Of a stretch of 64,000 bases of DNA, positions 46,456 through 54,838 are shown piece by piece. The notes beneath the pieces were generated by a model. It searched no databases. It saw only the letters and a program-made list of their open reading frames with translations, and was not told the origin of the DNA. Where the stretch lies: contig NZ_JADKSG010000002.1 in NCBI RefSeq assembly GCF_015350805.1, positions 1,426,001 through 1,490,000 of the forward strand. Reading direction: 5' to 3'. The position numbers and the translations under genes are program-made. Within the stretch, counting starts at the first letter, position 1; every line of letters begins with the position of its first letter. The DNA comes from Herbiconiux sp. VKM Ac-1786. GTDB lineage: Bacteria; Actinomycetota; Actinomycetes; Actinomycetales; Microbacteriaceae.

Positions 46456-47138
46456 TCGCCGCCCTCGCCGCGGCCCTGCCCGCCGCCGTCACCGACGTGC
46501 CGGTCGAGCCCGGTGCCGACGAGGCGCGCGAGTGGATGATCGGCGAGCTCAGCAAGCCCCCCTACCAGGCCGCACAGCCGACCTGGTTCGACCTGCTCTC
46601 CCGGGCGATCGGCGACTGGTTCTCCTCGCTCCGGGTGCCCGACGGATCAGGACTCGGTGGGCTCATCCCGCTGATCGGCGTCGTGATCGTGGTCGTCGTG
46701 CTCGTCGTCGTCTTCCTGGTCTACGGCCGTCCGCGGCTGAACCGGCGCAGCCGGGCCGAGATCGGCGGACTGTTCGGCACCGACGACACCCGCTCGGCCG
46801 CCGAGCTGCGCGCCTCGGCCGCCCGCGCCGCGGCGGCCGGCGACTTCACCGTCGCCGTCGAGGAGGCCTTCCGCGGGCTCGCCCGCGGCCTCACCGAGCG
46901 CACCATCGTGACGACCTCCCCCGGCACCACCGCCCAGGACTTCTCCCGGCGCGCCGGCAGCTCCTTCCCGGCCGCCCTGGGCGAGCTCGCCGACGGGGCC
47001 GCGCTGTTCGACGGCGTGCGCTACCTCGACCGCTCGGCCGACCGCGCCGACTACGACCGCATCGTCGCCCTCGACCGCCGCCTGCAGACCGAGCGGCCGG
47101 TCGCGCTCGAGGCCGTGCCCGCCGAGCTGGTGCGATGA
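46452..47138 (+). CDS. DUF4129 domain-containing protein
   Basis: A 228-residue protein whose ATG overlaps the upstream stop (ATGA). One membrane helix, GGLIPLIGVVIVVVVLVVVFLVYG (about residues 68-92), separates an outer N-terminal part from a cytoplasmic DUF4129 domain (DTRSAAELRASAARAAAAGDFTVAVEEAFRGLARGLTER, GTTAQDFSRRAGSSFP, FDGVRYLDRSADRADYDRI). DUF4129 proteins accompany MoxR/DUF58 systems and are sometimes fused to transglutaminase domains; here it is stand-alone. Confidence 0.85.
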   Translation: MIAALAAALPAAVTDVPVEPGADEAREWMIGELSKPPYQAAQPTWFDLLSRAIGDWFSSLRVPDGSGLGGLIPLIGVVIVVVVLVVVFLVYGRPRLNRRSRAEIGGLFGTDDTRSAAELRASAARAAAAGDFTVAVEEAFRGLARGLTERTIVTTSPGTTAQDFSRRAGSSFPAALGELADGAALFDGVRYLDRSADRADYDRIVALDRRLQTERPVALEAVPAELVR

Positions 47139-48376
47139 GCGCCCCCGCCACACCAGCCACCGAGGCCGACGCCGTCACCGAGACCCCGCGGCTGCGCACC
47201 ACACTCCGCCGCCGCTTGTTCTGGATCGGCGCGATCGTCCTGGCGATCCTCGGCGCCCTGTTCACCGTGTTCTCCAGCGCCTCGGGCATCCCCGACGGCG
47301 AGCGCTTCTCCGTCGGCAACGCCGGTGCCTCCGGCAGCCGCGCGGTCGCCGAGGTGCTGCGTCAGCAGGGCGTCGACGTGGTGGAGGCGAGCACGCTCGA
47401 GGCGGCGCAGTCCGCCGTCGACGCCGCAGGCGGCCGGGCGGGCATCCTCTTCTCCGACGCCTCGGGCTACCTCGACCAAGACGGACGCGACGCCGTGCGG
47501 GCCCTCGCCGAGGGCGGCGCCGACCTGGTGCTCGTCGAGCCGGGCTCCGACGAGCTCGAGTCGATGACCGACGGCATCGCCAACGCGGGTGCGGCCGAGG
47601 ACAGCTCCTCGGTGGCGGCCGGATGCACGCTGCCGGCCGCCGAGCGCGCCGGAACGATCTCGCAGCCGTCGTGGGCCTACCGCCTGCTCGAGGCAGGCGA
47701 GGCCGGAGCCGCCTCAGCCGGAACCGACACCGTGACCTGCTTCGCCGCGGGCGGCGACTCCTTCGCCCTGCTGCAGCAGCCGGCCGGGGACGGCACGGTC
47801 ACCGTGCTCGGCGCCGGCGACGCCCTGACCAACGGGTCGGTCGCCCTCCAGGGCAACGCGGCGCTCGTGCTCGGCCTCCTCGGCACCCACGAGACCCTGG
47901 TCTGGTACCAGCCCGGCTACGAGGACTTCGACGGGGCGACGCCCACGCTCGGCGAGCTCACTCCGGGCTGGGTCACCCCGGTCATCCTGGTGCTGCTGCT
48001 CACGACGGTCGCGGCCGGTCTCTGGCGCGGCCGGCGGTTCGGCCCCGTGGTCGTCGAGAACCTGCCGGTGACGGTTCGGGCGTCGGAGACGATGGAGGGC
48101 CGTGCGCGGCTGTACGCCCGGCAGTCGGCGCACGGCCGGGCCCTCGACGCGCTGCGCATCGGCACGATCTCCCGGCTGACGGCGGCGCTGAACCTGCCGC
48201 GCTACGCCTCCGTCGTCGAGGTCAGCCGCTCCGTCGCGAACAGCACCGGCCGCCCCGTCGACGAGGTGCACGACATCCTCGTCGGCGCCGTGCCCCGCTC
48301 GGAGCGCGAGCTCCTCGAGTACTCCGACCGCCTGCTCGTGCTCGAGCAGCAGGTCGCCGCGAACCGGCCGCGATGA
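47135..48376 (+). CDS. DUF4350 domain-containing membrane protein
   Basis: A 413-residue protein, again with ATGA overlap. Helix 1 (RRRLFWIGAIVLAILGALFTVF, residues 27-48) leads to an outer domain (NAGASGSRAVAEVLRQQGVDVVEASTLEAAQSAV, GGADLVLVEPGSDELESM, GDALTNGSVALQGNAALVLGLLG) of the DUF4350 type, related to glutamine-amidotransferase-like folds. A second helix (TPVILVLLLTTVAAGLWRGRRFGPV) precedes a cytoplasmic helical tail. It is part of the MoxR/DUF58 operon; activity unknown. Confidence 0.82.
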   Translation: MSAPATPATEADAVTETPRLRTTLRRRLFWIGAIVLAILGALFTVFSSASGIPDGERFSVGNAGASGSRAVAEVLRQQGVDVVEASTLEAAQSAVDAAGGRAGILFSDASGYLDQDGRDAVRALAEGGADLVLVEPGSDELESMTDGIANAGAAEDSSSVAAGCTLPAAERAGTISQPSWAYRLLEAGEAGAASAGTDTVTCFAAGGDSFALLQQPAGDGTVTVLGAGDALTNGSVALQGNAALVLGLLGTHETLVWYQPGYEDFDGATPTLGELTPGWVTPVILVLLLTTVAAGLWRGRRFGPVVVENLPVTVRASETMEGRARLYARQSAHGRALDALRIGTISRLTAALNLPRYASVVEVSRSVANSTGRPVDEVHDILVGAVPRSERELLEYSDRLLVLEQQVAANRPR

Positions 48377-48426
48377 CCGCGGCGGCCGATCCCCCGTCCA
48401 GCGAAGCAGTGAGGAACCACGGATGA
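48373..48426 (+). CDS. bridging mini-ORF between DUF4350 and MoxR genes
   Basis: A 17-codon frame, MTAAADPPSSEAVRNHG, whose ATG overlaps the DUF4350 stop (ATGA at 48373-48376) and whose TGA overlaps the MoxR start (ATGA at 48423-48426). It carries the MoxR ribosome binding site GAGGAA within it. It would let terminating ribosomes pass on to MoxR. It may have no product function; whether it is translated is unproven. Confidence 0.4.
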   Translation: MTAAADPPSSEAVRNHG

Positions 48427-49403
48427 CAGACCAGTACACCGCCACCCCGAGCGACGACGAGCTGCGGCGCACCCTCGCGCAGGTGCGCACCGAGGTCGGC
48501 AAGGCCGTCGTCGGCCAGGACGGCGCCGTGACCGGCATGATCATCGCGCTGCTCGCCCGCGGCCACGTGCTGCTGGAGGGTGTGCCCGGCGTCGCGAAGA
48601 CGCTGCTCGTGCGCTCCGTCAGCCACGCGCTCAGCCTCGACACCAAGCGCGTGCAGTTCACCCCCGACCTGATGCCGGGCGACGTCACCGGCTCGCTGAT
48701 CTACGACGCGAAGGCCGGCGAGTTCTCGTTCCGGGAGGGGCCGGTGTTCACGAACATCCTGCTCGCCGACGAGATCAACCGAACCCCTCCCAAGACGCAG
48801 TCGTCGCTGCTGGAGGCCATGGAGGAGCGCCAGGTCAGCGCCGACGGCGTGACGCGGGCCCTGCCCGACCCGTTCCTGGTCGCGGCCACCCAGAACCCGA
48901 TCGAGTACGAGGGCACCTACACGCTGCCCGAGGCGCAGCTCGACCGCTTCCTGCTGAAGCTCGTGCTCGACCTGCCCGAGCGGGCCGTCGAGGTCGACGT
49001 GCTGACCCGCCACGCCGGCGGCTTCAACCCGCGCGACCTCACCGCGGCGGGGGTCACCCCGGTGCTCGGCGCCGCCGAGCTCACCCAGGCGCAGCGCGCC
49101 GTCGCCCGGGTGCAGGCCTCCCCCGACGTGCTCGGCTACATCGTCGACCTCGCCCGGGCCACCCGGCAGAGCCCCTCGGTGAAGCTCGGCGTCTCGCCCC
49201 GAGGCTCGACCGCGCTGCTGGCCGCCAGCAAGGCCTGGGCCTGGCTGAACGGCTCTCCCGGAATCACGCCCGACCACGTGCAGGCGATGGTGCTGCCGGT
49301 GCTTCGGCACCGCATCCAGCTGCGGCCCGAGGCCGAGCTCGAGGGCGTGTCGGTCGACGCCATCCTGCGCTCGATCCTCACCCAGGTGCGGGTGCCGATC
49401 TGA
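48423..49403 (+). CDS. MoxR family AAA+ ATPase
   Basis: A 326-residue chaperone-like ATPase. Walker A is LLEGVPGVAKTLLVRSVSHAL near residue 43; Walker B and the arginine-linked region read ILLADEINRTPPKTQSSLLEAMEERQVSADG; sensor 1 is VAATQNPIEYEGTYTLPEAQLDRFLLK. The C-terminal lid domain contains SPRGSTALLAASKAWAWLNG. MoxR ATPases act with von Willebrand A-like DUF58 partners in protein or complex maturation. The ribosome binding site GAGGAA lies eight bases upstream. Confidence 0.95.
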   Translation: MTDQYTATPSDDELRRTLAQVRTEVGKAVVGQDGAVTGMIIALLARGHVLLEGVPGVAKTLLVRSVSHALSLDTKRVQFTPDLMPGDVTGSLIYDAKAGEFSFREGPVFTNILLADEINRTPPKTQSSLLEAMEERQVSADGVTRALPDPFLVAATQNPIEYEGTYTLPEAQLDRFLLKLVLDLPERAVEVDVLTRHAGGFNPRDLTAAGVTPVLGAAELTQAQRAVARVQASPDVLGYIVDLARATRQSPSVKLGVSPRGSTALLAASKAWAWLNGSPGITPDHVQAMVLPVLRHRIQLRPEAELEGVSVDAILRSILTQVRVPI

Positions 49404-49465
49404 TGAGGGTCCCCCAGACGGCGGCGGCCGCATCCGGGCCCGCGGCAGCGGCGGCGCGCCCGTGA
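49403..49465 (+). CDS. bridging mini-ORF between MoxR and DUF58 genes
   Basis: A 20-codon frame, MRVPQTAAAASGPAAAAARP, whose ATG overlaps the MoxR stop (TGATG) and whose TGA overlaps the DUF58 GTG start (GTGA at 49462-49465). The DUF58 start has no ribosome binding site of its own, so this frame could deliver ribosomes to it. The alternative is a 58-base untranslated gap. Confidence 0.4.
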   Translation: MRVPQTAAAASGPAAAAARP

Positions 49466-50769
49466 CGGTCACCGGGCGCCTCGTCGCCCTCGTGGCCCTC
49501 GGCGTCGTGCCCGTGGTGCTGATCGGCGAGTTCTACGACCGCGCCCTCGAGGCGCTGCTCGTCTGGATCGCCCTCGTCGTCTCGCTGGTCGTGATCGACC
49601 TGGTCGCAGCGGCCTCCCCGCGCCGCCTGCGCATCGAGCGCACGCTGCCCGCCCGCGTGCGCCTCGGCGAATCCGCGACGAGCACGCTGTTCCTCACCAA
49701 CACCGGTCGGCGGATGCTGCGGGCCGTCGTGCGCGACGCCTGGCAGCCCTCGGCGGGCCCGAGCACCGCGCGCCAGCCGGTCGCCATCCCCGCCGCCGAG
49801 CGCCGCGGCCTGACGCTCACCCTGACGCCCTTCCGGCGCGGGGAGCGGCGCACCGAGCGCATCACCGTGCGCAGCACCGGACCGCTCGGGCTGGCCGCCC
49901 GCCAGGCGACCCTGACGGCGCCCGGGCGCATCCGCGTGCTGCCCCCGTTCAACGCCCGCAAGCACCTGCCCTCGCGGCTCGCCCGGCTGCGCGAGCTCGA
50001 CGGGCGGGCGAGCGTGATGATCCGGGGCCAGGGCACCGAGTTCGACAGCCTGCGCGAGTACGTGCGCGGCGACGACGTGCGCTCCATCGACTGGCGCGCG
50101 ACCGCACGGCACAGCGACGTGATGGTGCGCACCTGGCGGCCGGAGCGCGACCGCCGCGTCGTGATCGTGATCGACACCGGCCGCACCCAGGCGGCGCGCA
50201 TCGACGACGAGCCGCGCATCGACACCGCCTTCGAGAGCGCCCTGCTGCTCGCCGCTCTCGCGACCCGCGCGGGCGACCGGGTCGACGTCATCCTCTACGA
50301 CCGGCGACTGCGCGGCCGGGTGCACGGCGCCTCGGGCCCCGAGCTCCTCTCGCGGATGGTCGACGTGATGGCGCCGATCGACCCCGACCTGATCGAGATG
50401 GACTGGACGGCGGTGCCCGGCCTCGTGCGCCAGGTCACGACCCAGCGCTCGCTCGTCGTTCTGGCGACGGCCATCGACGCCCCCGGCATCTCGCGCGAGC
50501 TGATGGCGATCGTGCCGCAGCTGACGCGCGACCACACGGTCGTGGTGAGCTCGGTGACCGACCCCGACGTGCTCGCCGGGGTGCACCGGCGCGGCGACCG
50601 CGAGGAGGTCTACCGCGCGGCGGCGGCCGAGCGGGCCCTGCTCGACGCGGCCCGGGTGACCACCGTGCTGAAGCGGTTCGGCGCCGACGTCATCACCGGC
50701 TCGCCCGCCGAACTGCCGCCGGCCCTCGCCGACCGGTACATCGCGCTGAAGGCGGCCGGGCGGCTCTGA
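49462..50769 (+). CDS. DUF58 (von Willebrand A-like) domain protein
   Basis: A 435-residue protein. Two N-terminal helices (residues 5-50) anchor it; a beta-sandwich segment follows (IERTLPARVRLGESATSTLFLTNTG). The DUF58 signature GQGTEFDSLREYVRGDDVRSIDWRATARHSDVMVRTWRPERDRRVVIVIDTGRT lies near residues 190-245, and a vWA-like domain completes the chain (VDVILYDRRLRG). It is the presumed partner of the MoxR ATPase. The start is GTG, embedded in the stop of a mini-ORF. Confidence 0.92.
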   Translation: MTVTGRLVALVALGVVPVVLIGEFYDRALEALLVWIALVVSLVVIDLVAAASPRRLRIERTLPARVRLGESATSTLFLTNTGRRMLRAVVRDAWQPSAGPSTARQPVAIPAAERRGLTLTLTPFRRGERRTERITVRSTGPLGLAARQATLTAPGRIRVLPPFNARKHLPSRLARLRELDGRASVMIRGQGTEFDSLREYVRGDDVRSIDWRATARHSDVMVRTWRPERDRRVVIVIDTGRTQAARIDDEPRIDTAFESALLLAALATRAGDRVDVILYDRRLRGRVHGASGPELLSRMVDVMAPIDPDLIEMDWTAVPGLVRQVTTQRSLVVLATAIDAPGISRELMAIVPQLTRDHTVVVSSVTDPDVLAGVHRRGDREEVYRAAAAERALLDAARVTTVLKRFGADVITGSPAELPPALADRYIALKAAGRL

Positions 50770-50799
50770 GCCAGGCAGTGTCCGGATGCGCGGCGGCGC

Positions 50800-51795
50800 T
50801 CAGCCCGCGACGAGCTGCGTGGCGCCGGCCTCGAACTCCTCGAGGTCACCCGTCTGCCCCGCCCGTGCGGCGCGGCCGCCGATGACCACCATGTAGAACA
50901 GGAACGCCAGGAGCGCCACCGCCCCGATGCCGATCTTCAGCCACCACGGCCAGGGCGCCGGCGTGACGAAGCCCTCGATCACGCCCGAGACGAAGAGCAC
51001 GAACACCAGCCCGATCGCCACCGTGAACAGCGAGCGGCCGTTCTCGGCGAGCGAGCGCGCGCGCGTCTTCGCGCCCGGTGCGACCCAGGCCCAGAAGATG
51101 CGCAGCCCCGCGGCCGCGGCCACGAAGATGGCCGTCAGCTCCAGCAGGCCGTGCGGCATGATGTAGAGGAAGAAGATGTCGCCGTGGCCGTACTCGAACA
51201 TCACGGCGGCGTTCACACCCAGGTTCTGGGCGTTGCTGATCACGACCGCGGGCACGTAGAAGCCGAGGATGCCGAAGGCGATGCACTGCGCGGCGATCCA
51301 GGCGTTGTTCGTCCAGACGAGTCCGGTGAACGAGGCCGCCGGGTTCTCGGAGTAGTAGTCGACGAAGTCCTCCTCCGCCAGCTTCTTCAGCGTCGCGTCG
51401 TCGCCGAGGGCGGCGAGCACGGCGGAGTTCTGCGAGATCCAGACGGCGTAGAGCCCGGCGATCACGACCGTCGCCATGGCGACGGCGAGCGTGAGCCAGC
51501 GCAGGCGGTACAGGGCGGCCGGGAGCTGCACCGCGAAGAACGTCGGCAGCTGCCGGAACAGGTTCGACCCGGCGCCGGTGAAGCGCAGCCGGGCCCGCGA
51601 CAGCGCCACCGACAGCCGGTCGCCCTGCGCCGTGGAGCCCGCCACCGTCTTGATCGCCGAGAGCTGCGTCGAGCCCGACTGGTACCGCTCGATCAGCTCG
51701 TCGGCATCCCGGCCGGAGAACGTGCGGCGTCGCCCGAGTTCATCGAGACGAGTCCACTCGTCACGATGCGCTTCGGAGTACGCGTCGAGATCCAT
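50800..51795 (-). CDS. stage II sporulation protein M (SpoIIM/DUF95) family membrane protein
   Basis: A 331-residue protein. Residues 1-75 are a soluble helical region (MDLDAYSEAHRDEWTRLDELGRRRTFSGRDADELIERYQSGSTQL). Six or so membrane helices follow, with the family segments NNAWIAAQCIAFGILGFYVPAVVISNAQNLGVNAAVMFEYGHGD and FFLYIMPHGLLELTAIFVAAAAGLRIFWAWV. The organism type is not a spore former; in actinobacteria these proteins sit with RDD, MoxR and DUF58 genes, as here. It is divergent from the RDD gene. Confidence 0.88.
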   Translation of the reverse strand: MDLDAYSEAHRDEWTRLDELGRRRTFSGRDADELIERYQSGSTQLSAIKTVAGSTAQGDRLSVALSRARLRFTGAGSNLFRQLPTFFAVQLPAALYRLRWLTLAVAMATVVIAGLYAVWISQNSAVLAALGDDATLKKLAEEDFVDYYSENPAASFTGLVWTNNAWIAAQCIAFGILGFYVPAVVISNAQNLGVNAAVMFEYGHGDIFFLYIMPHGLLELTAIFVAAAAGLRIFWAWVAPGAKTRARSLAENGRSLFTVAIGLVFVLFVSGVIEGFVTPAPWPWWLKIGIGAVALLAFLFYMVVIGGRAARAGQTGDLEEFEAGATQLVAG

Positions 51796-51812
51796 CTGAT
51801 TAGATGATATTC

Positions 51813-52667
51813 ATGTCGCAGCCGTCCGTGGTGGGAACCAGTGCGGCCCTAGCCGATGACGAGCTCCTCACCGGCGAGGCCGTCGCCCTCGACGTGCGCC
51901 CCGCGAGCTTCCTGCTGCGCAGCGCCAGCGGCGCCATCGACTTCGCCGTGTACGTGCTGCCGCTGATCGGCGCCCTCTGGTTCTTCTCGGCCGTCGTCGC
52001 CACGGGGGCCGCGTTCGACCCGGCGCTCACCCAGGCCCTGTCGATCGCGCTGCTGATCGCCTTCCTCGTGATCGCCCCCATCGTCGTCGAGTTCGCCTCG
52101 GGCGGCCGCTCCCTCGGCCGCCTGGCCATCGGCGCCCGCATCGTGCGCGACGACGGCGGAGCCATCGCGCTGCGGCACAGCATCATCCGCGGCCTGCTCG
52201 GTTTCGTCGAGATCTTCATCACCGTGGGCGGCCTGGCCTTCGTGACCTCGCTGCTGAACTCGCGGTCCAAGCGCCTGGGCGACCTGCTCGCCGGCACCTA
52301 CAGCCAGCACGAGCGCGTGCCCGCCCCGCGGCCCTTCGCCGTCGGGGTGCCCGCCGAGCTCGCGTCCTGGGCGCAGACGGCCGACGTGGCGAAGCTGCCC
52401 GACCGGCTGTCGAGGCGCCTCGTCGCCTTCCTCACCCAGGCCGGGCGGATGGCCCCGCCCACGCGCGCCCGGCTCGCGCACGAGCTCGCCGCCGAGACAT
52501 CGCCGTTCGTGTCCCCGCTGCCGAACGTGCCTCCGGAGACCTTCCTCGTCGCCGTGGCCGCCCTCCGCCGCGACCGCGAGTACCGGGCGCTGATGATCGA
52601 GCGCGACCGCCTCGCGCGGGTCGACCCGGTGCTGAAGGGCCTGCCGAACGGGTTCCCCGACCGCTGA
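51813..52667 (+). CDS. RDD family membrane protein
   Basis: A 284-residue protein from ATG 51813 (MSQPSVVGTSAALADDELL); ATG 51804 adds three residues. The RDD domain spans residues 30-160: VRPASFLLRSASGAIDFAVYVLPLIGAL (the Arg-Asp pair in helix 1), GRSLGRLAIGARIVRDDGG and NSRSKRLGDLLAGTYSQHERV. The C-terminal 110 residues are soluble and helical. Its promoter overlaps that of the divergent SpoIIM gene in only 17 bases between starts. The role is probably in membrane transport or envelope homeostasis with the MoxR cluster. Confidence 0.88.
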   Translation: MSQPSVVGTSAALADDELLTGEAVALDVRPASFLLRSASGAIDFAVYVLPLIGALWFFSAVVATGAAFDPALTQALSIALLIAFLVIAPIVVEFASGGRSLGRLAIGARIVRDDGGAIALRHSIIRGLLGFVEIFITVGGLAFVTSLLNSRSKRLGDLLAGTYSQHERVPAPRPFAVGVPAELASWAQTADVAKLPDRLSRRLVAFLTQAGRMAPPTRARLAHELAAETSPFVSPLPNVPPETFLVAVAALRRDREYRALMIERDRLARVDPVLKGLPNGFPDR

Positions 52668-52720
52668 CGGTCCGACCTAGCGCCGTCGGCGGGCGGTCGC
52701 GATTTCTGCTTCGCCGCACT

Positions 52721-52749
52721 GGTAGCAGTGCTACCGGTAGTGCTACTAT
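52721..52749 (+). promoter_or_regulatory. MerR-gene promoter with overlapping palindromes
   Basis: GGTAGCAGTGCTACC at 52721-52735 is a perfect 15-bp palindrome; CTACCGGTAG at 52731-52740 is another that overlaps it; AGTGCTAC repeats at 52728 and 52739. The -10 box TACTAT at 52744-52749 ends six bases before the ATG at 52756. Binding here should control the MerR operon. Confidence 0.7.
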
Positions 52750-52755
52750 CGGCTC

Positions 52756-53382
52756 ATGCTCATCTCCGCCCTCGCCGACCTCTCCGGCACCCCCGCCGCC
52801 ACCATCAAGTACTACGTGCGCGAGGGGCTGCTGCCGGCGGGCACCCGGGAGGGCGGCAACCGCACCAGCTACGACGACACCCACCTGCACCGGCTGAGGC
52901 TCATCCGGGCCCTGCTCGAGGTGGGCAAGCTGTCCATCGGCTCGGTCTCGGCGGTGCTCGAGGCGCTCGACGACGACGAGCGGCCGATCGCCGAGACCTT
53001 CGAGACGGCGCAGAACGCGCTGTCGCGCGACGCGGTGCCCGGCGTGTCCGAGCCCGGTGCCGAGAGCTTCGAGCGCGCCGACGGCGTGATCGAGCGGGCG
53101 GGCTGGGCGCACTGCGGCGACAACGTGGGGCGCCGGATCGTGGCGCAGACGATCGACGCGTTCGCGAAGGCGGGGCATCCGCTCACCGACGACTACCTCG
53201 ACCGGTACGCCGAGGCCGCCGCCACGGTCGCCTCGGCCGACCTCGACGCCGTGGGCGCCATCGCCGACCGGGCCGACCGCACCGAGCTGATGGTCGTCGG
53301 CACCGTGCTCGGCGACACCCTCTCCCTCGGCCTCCGGCGCATCGCCCAGGCCCACCGCACCGCCGAAAGGAACCTCCGATGA
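52756..53382 (+). CDS. MerR family transcriptional regulator
   Basis: A 208-residue regulator. Residues 1-70 are the MerR DNA-binding domain: MLISALADLSGTPAATIKYYVREGLLPAGTREGGNRTSYDDTHLHRLRLIRALLEVGKLSIGSVSAVLEAL. A coiled region and an effector domain of about 110 residues follow, without the Cys pattern of metal sensors. Transcription is probably leaderless. The stop overlaps the start of the downstream membrane protein (ATGA), so it likely regulates this operon. Its own promoter is packed with GTAGCA/TGCTAC palindromes. Confidence 0.9.
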   Translation: MLISALADLSGTPAATIKYYVREGLLPAGTREGGNRTSYDDTHLHRLRLIRALLEVGKLSIGSVSAVLEALDDDERPIAETFETAQNALSRDAVPGVSEPGAESFERADGVIERAGWAHCGDNVGRRIVAQTIDAFAKAGHPLTDDYLDRYAEAAATVASADLDAVGAIADRADRTELMVVGTVLGDTLSLGLRRIAQAHRTAERNLR

Positions 53383-54404
53383 CCGCACCACGCCCCGCCC
53401 TGCTGAGGGCGTTCGACTGGCACCGGCCGCTGATGGCCGTCGCCGCCCTGATGGTGCTCTGCTCGCTGGTCTGCCTCGTGGGAGCCGCCGTCGACCCGAG
53501 GCAGGTGACGGGGGCCGAGGTCTGGCTGAAGCCGCTGAAGTTCTCGCTGTCGATCCTCGTCTACAGCGTCACGTGGGCCTGGCTGATCGCCCACCTGCCC
53601 CGCTTCCGGCGCCTGGCGCAGGTCGCCGGCACCGTGATCGCGGTGGCTCTGGCGATCGAGCAGCTCGCCATCGTGGGGGCCGCCGCCGCGGGGGTCACCA
53701 GCCACTTCAACGTGTCGAGCGGATCCTCGACCGCGGTCTGGGGTGTCATGGCCATCTCGATCACGGTGCTCTACCTCGCCACCTTCGTCACGACGGTGCT
53801 GCTGTTCTGGTTCCGGCTGCCGACCCGGTCGCTGACCGTCGCCGTGCGGGCGGGAGCCGCGCTCGCGCTGGTCGGGATGGGGCTGGCGTTCCTGATGACC
53901 GGCCCGACCGCCGCGCAGCTGGACGACTGGCAGGGCATCGCCGGGGCGCACACCGTGGGGCTCGCCGACGGCGGGCCCGGGCTGCCGGTGCTCGGCTGGA
54001 GCACGGTGGCGGGCGATCTGCGCATCCCGCACTTCGTGGGCATGCACGCGCTGCAGCTGATCCCGCTGGTGGCCATCGGGCTCGACCTGCTCGGGCGGCG
54101 GGTGCGGCGGCTGGCCGACGACCGGGTGCGCACGCGACTCGTCGCCGTCGCGGTCGCCGGGTACGCGGCGGGGCTCGGGGTGCTCACCGCGCAGGCCCTG
54201 GCGGGGCAGTCGATCGTGCAGCCCTCGGGGGCGGTGCTCGTGGCGGGGTGGGCGGTCGTGGCCGCGGTCGTGATCGCGGCGGGAGTGGTGCTGCTGACGG
54301 CACCGCGCGGCGGGGCGGGTGGCACGCCGCCGCCGCCTCCTTCCCCGGCGGCGTCCGGCCACGCGCTGGCCGAGCCCGTCGCGAGCGGCGAGGTGCGGGC
54401 ATGA
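53379..54404 (+). CDS. multi-helix membrane protein, function unknown
   Basis: A 341-residue protein with about eight helices. GAAAGGA precedes the ATG, which overlaps the merR stop. Notable segments are EVWLKPLKFSLSILVYSVTWAWLIAHL near residue 47 and LRIPHFVGMHALQLIPLVAIGLDLLGRR near 220; conserved His residues in the latter could bind a cofactor or metal. The last 30 residues are Pro/Ala-rich. No transporter signature is visible. It is controlled with merR and the DUF2834 gene. Confidence 0.75.
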   Translation: MTAPRPALLRAFDWHRPLMAVAALMVLCSLVCLVGAAVDPRQVTGAEVWLKPLKFSLSILVYSVTWAWLIAHLPRFRRLAQVAGTVIAVALAIEQLAIVGAAAAGVTSHFNVSSGSSTAVWGVMAISITVLYLATFVTTVLLFWFRLPTRSLTVAVRAGAALALVGMGLAFLMTGPTAAQLDDWQGIAGAHTVGLADGGPGLPVLGWSTVAGDLRIPHFVGMHALQLIPLVAIGLDLLGRRVRRLADDRVRTRLVAVAVAGYAAGLGVLTAQALAGQSIVQPSGAVLVAGWAVVAAVVIAAGVVLLTAPRGGAGGTPPPPPSPAASGHALAEPVASGEVRA

Positions 54405-54838
54405 GCGCCGGAGCAGGCCGGAGCGCCGGAGCAGGAGCGGGCGCCGGAGCGGGCGCTGCCGGGCGGGTGCGCGGGCGCTGGAGCGCCGCGGCCGTGATCT
54501 ACCTCGCGCTGGCCGTGGTGGGGCTCGCCGGCACCTGGACGTTCAACGTGATCGCCATCGTCGAGCAGCGCGACTTCCTCGGCGAGTGGTTCGGCAGCGG
54601 GCCGTCGGTGAACTCGCTCGGCGTCGACCTCGCGGTGGTGGCCGTGGCCGCCATCGTCTTCATGGTCGTCGAGGGCCGGCGGCTCCGGATGCGCGGACTC
54701 GCGCTCTACGTGCTGCTGGTGCCGTTCGTGGCCCTCGCGTTCGCGTTCCCGCTGTTCCTCTCGGCGCGCGAACGGCGGCTGGCCGGGGAACGGGCGGAAC
54801 GCGCATCCGGAACCCCCGCCGACGCCGGAAGCGTCTAG
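54401..54838 (+). CDS. DUF2834 family membrane protein
   Basis: A 145-residue protein with ATGA overlap upstream. An N-terminal Gly/Ala tract (GAGAGAGAGAA) precedes three helices: IYLALAVVGLAGTWTFNVIAI, GVDLAVVAVAAIVFMVVEGRRLRMRG and LYVLLVPFVALAFAFPLFLSARER. The FNxxAI...DL...EGRRL...FALPLFL..RE arrangement is the DUF2834 pattern. Its stop shares the bases CTAG with the stop of the convergent DUF3499 gene. Confidence 0.8.
   Translation: MSAGAGRSAGAGAGAGAGAAGRVRGRWSAAAVIYLALAVVGLAGTWTFNVIAIVEQRDFLGEWFGSGPSVNSLGVDLAVVAVAAIVFMVVEGRRLRMRGLALYVLLVPFVALAFAFPLFLSARERRLAGERAERASGTPADAGSV

Noticed and set aside
54835-54838. Shared CTAG stop of two convergent genes as a special signal
   Set aside because: CTAG reads as a stop on both strands, so a 4-base convergent overlap is an economical arrangement and needs no further explanation.
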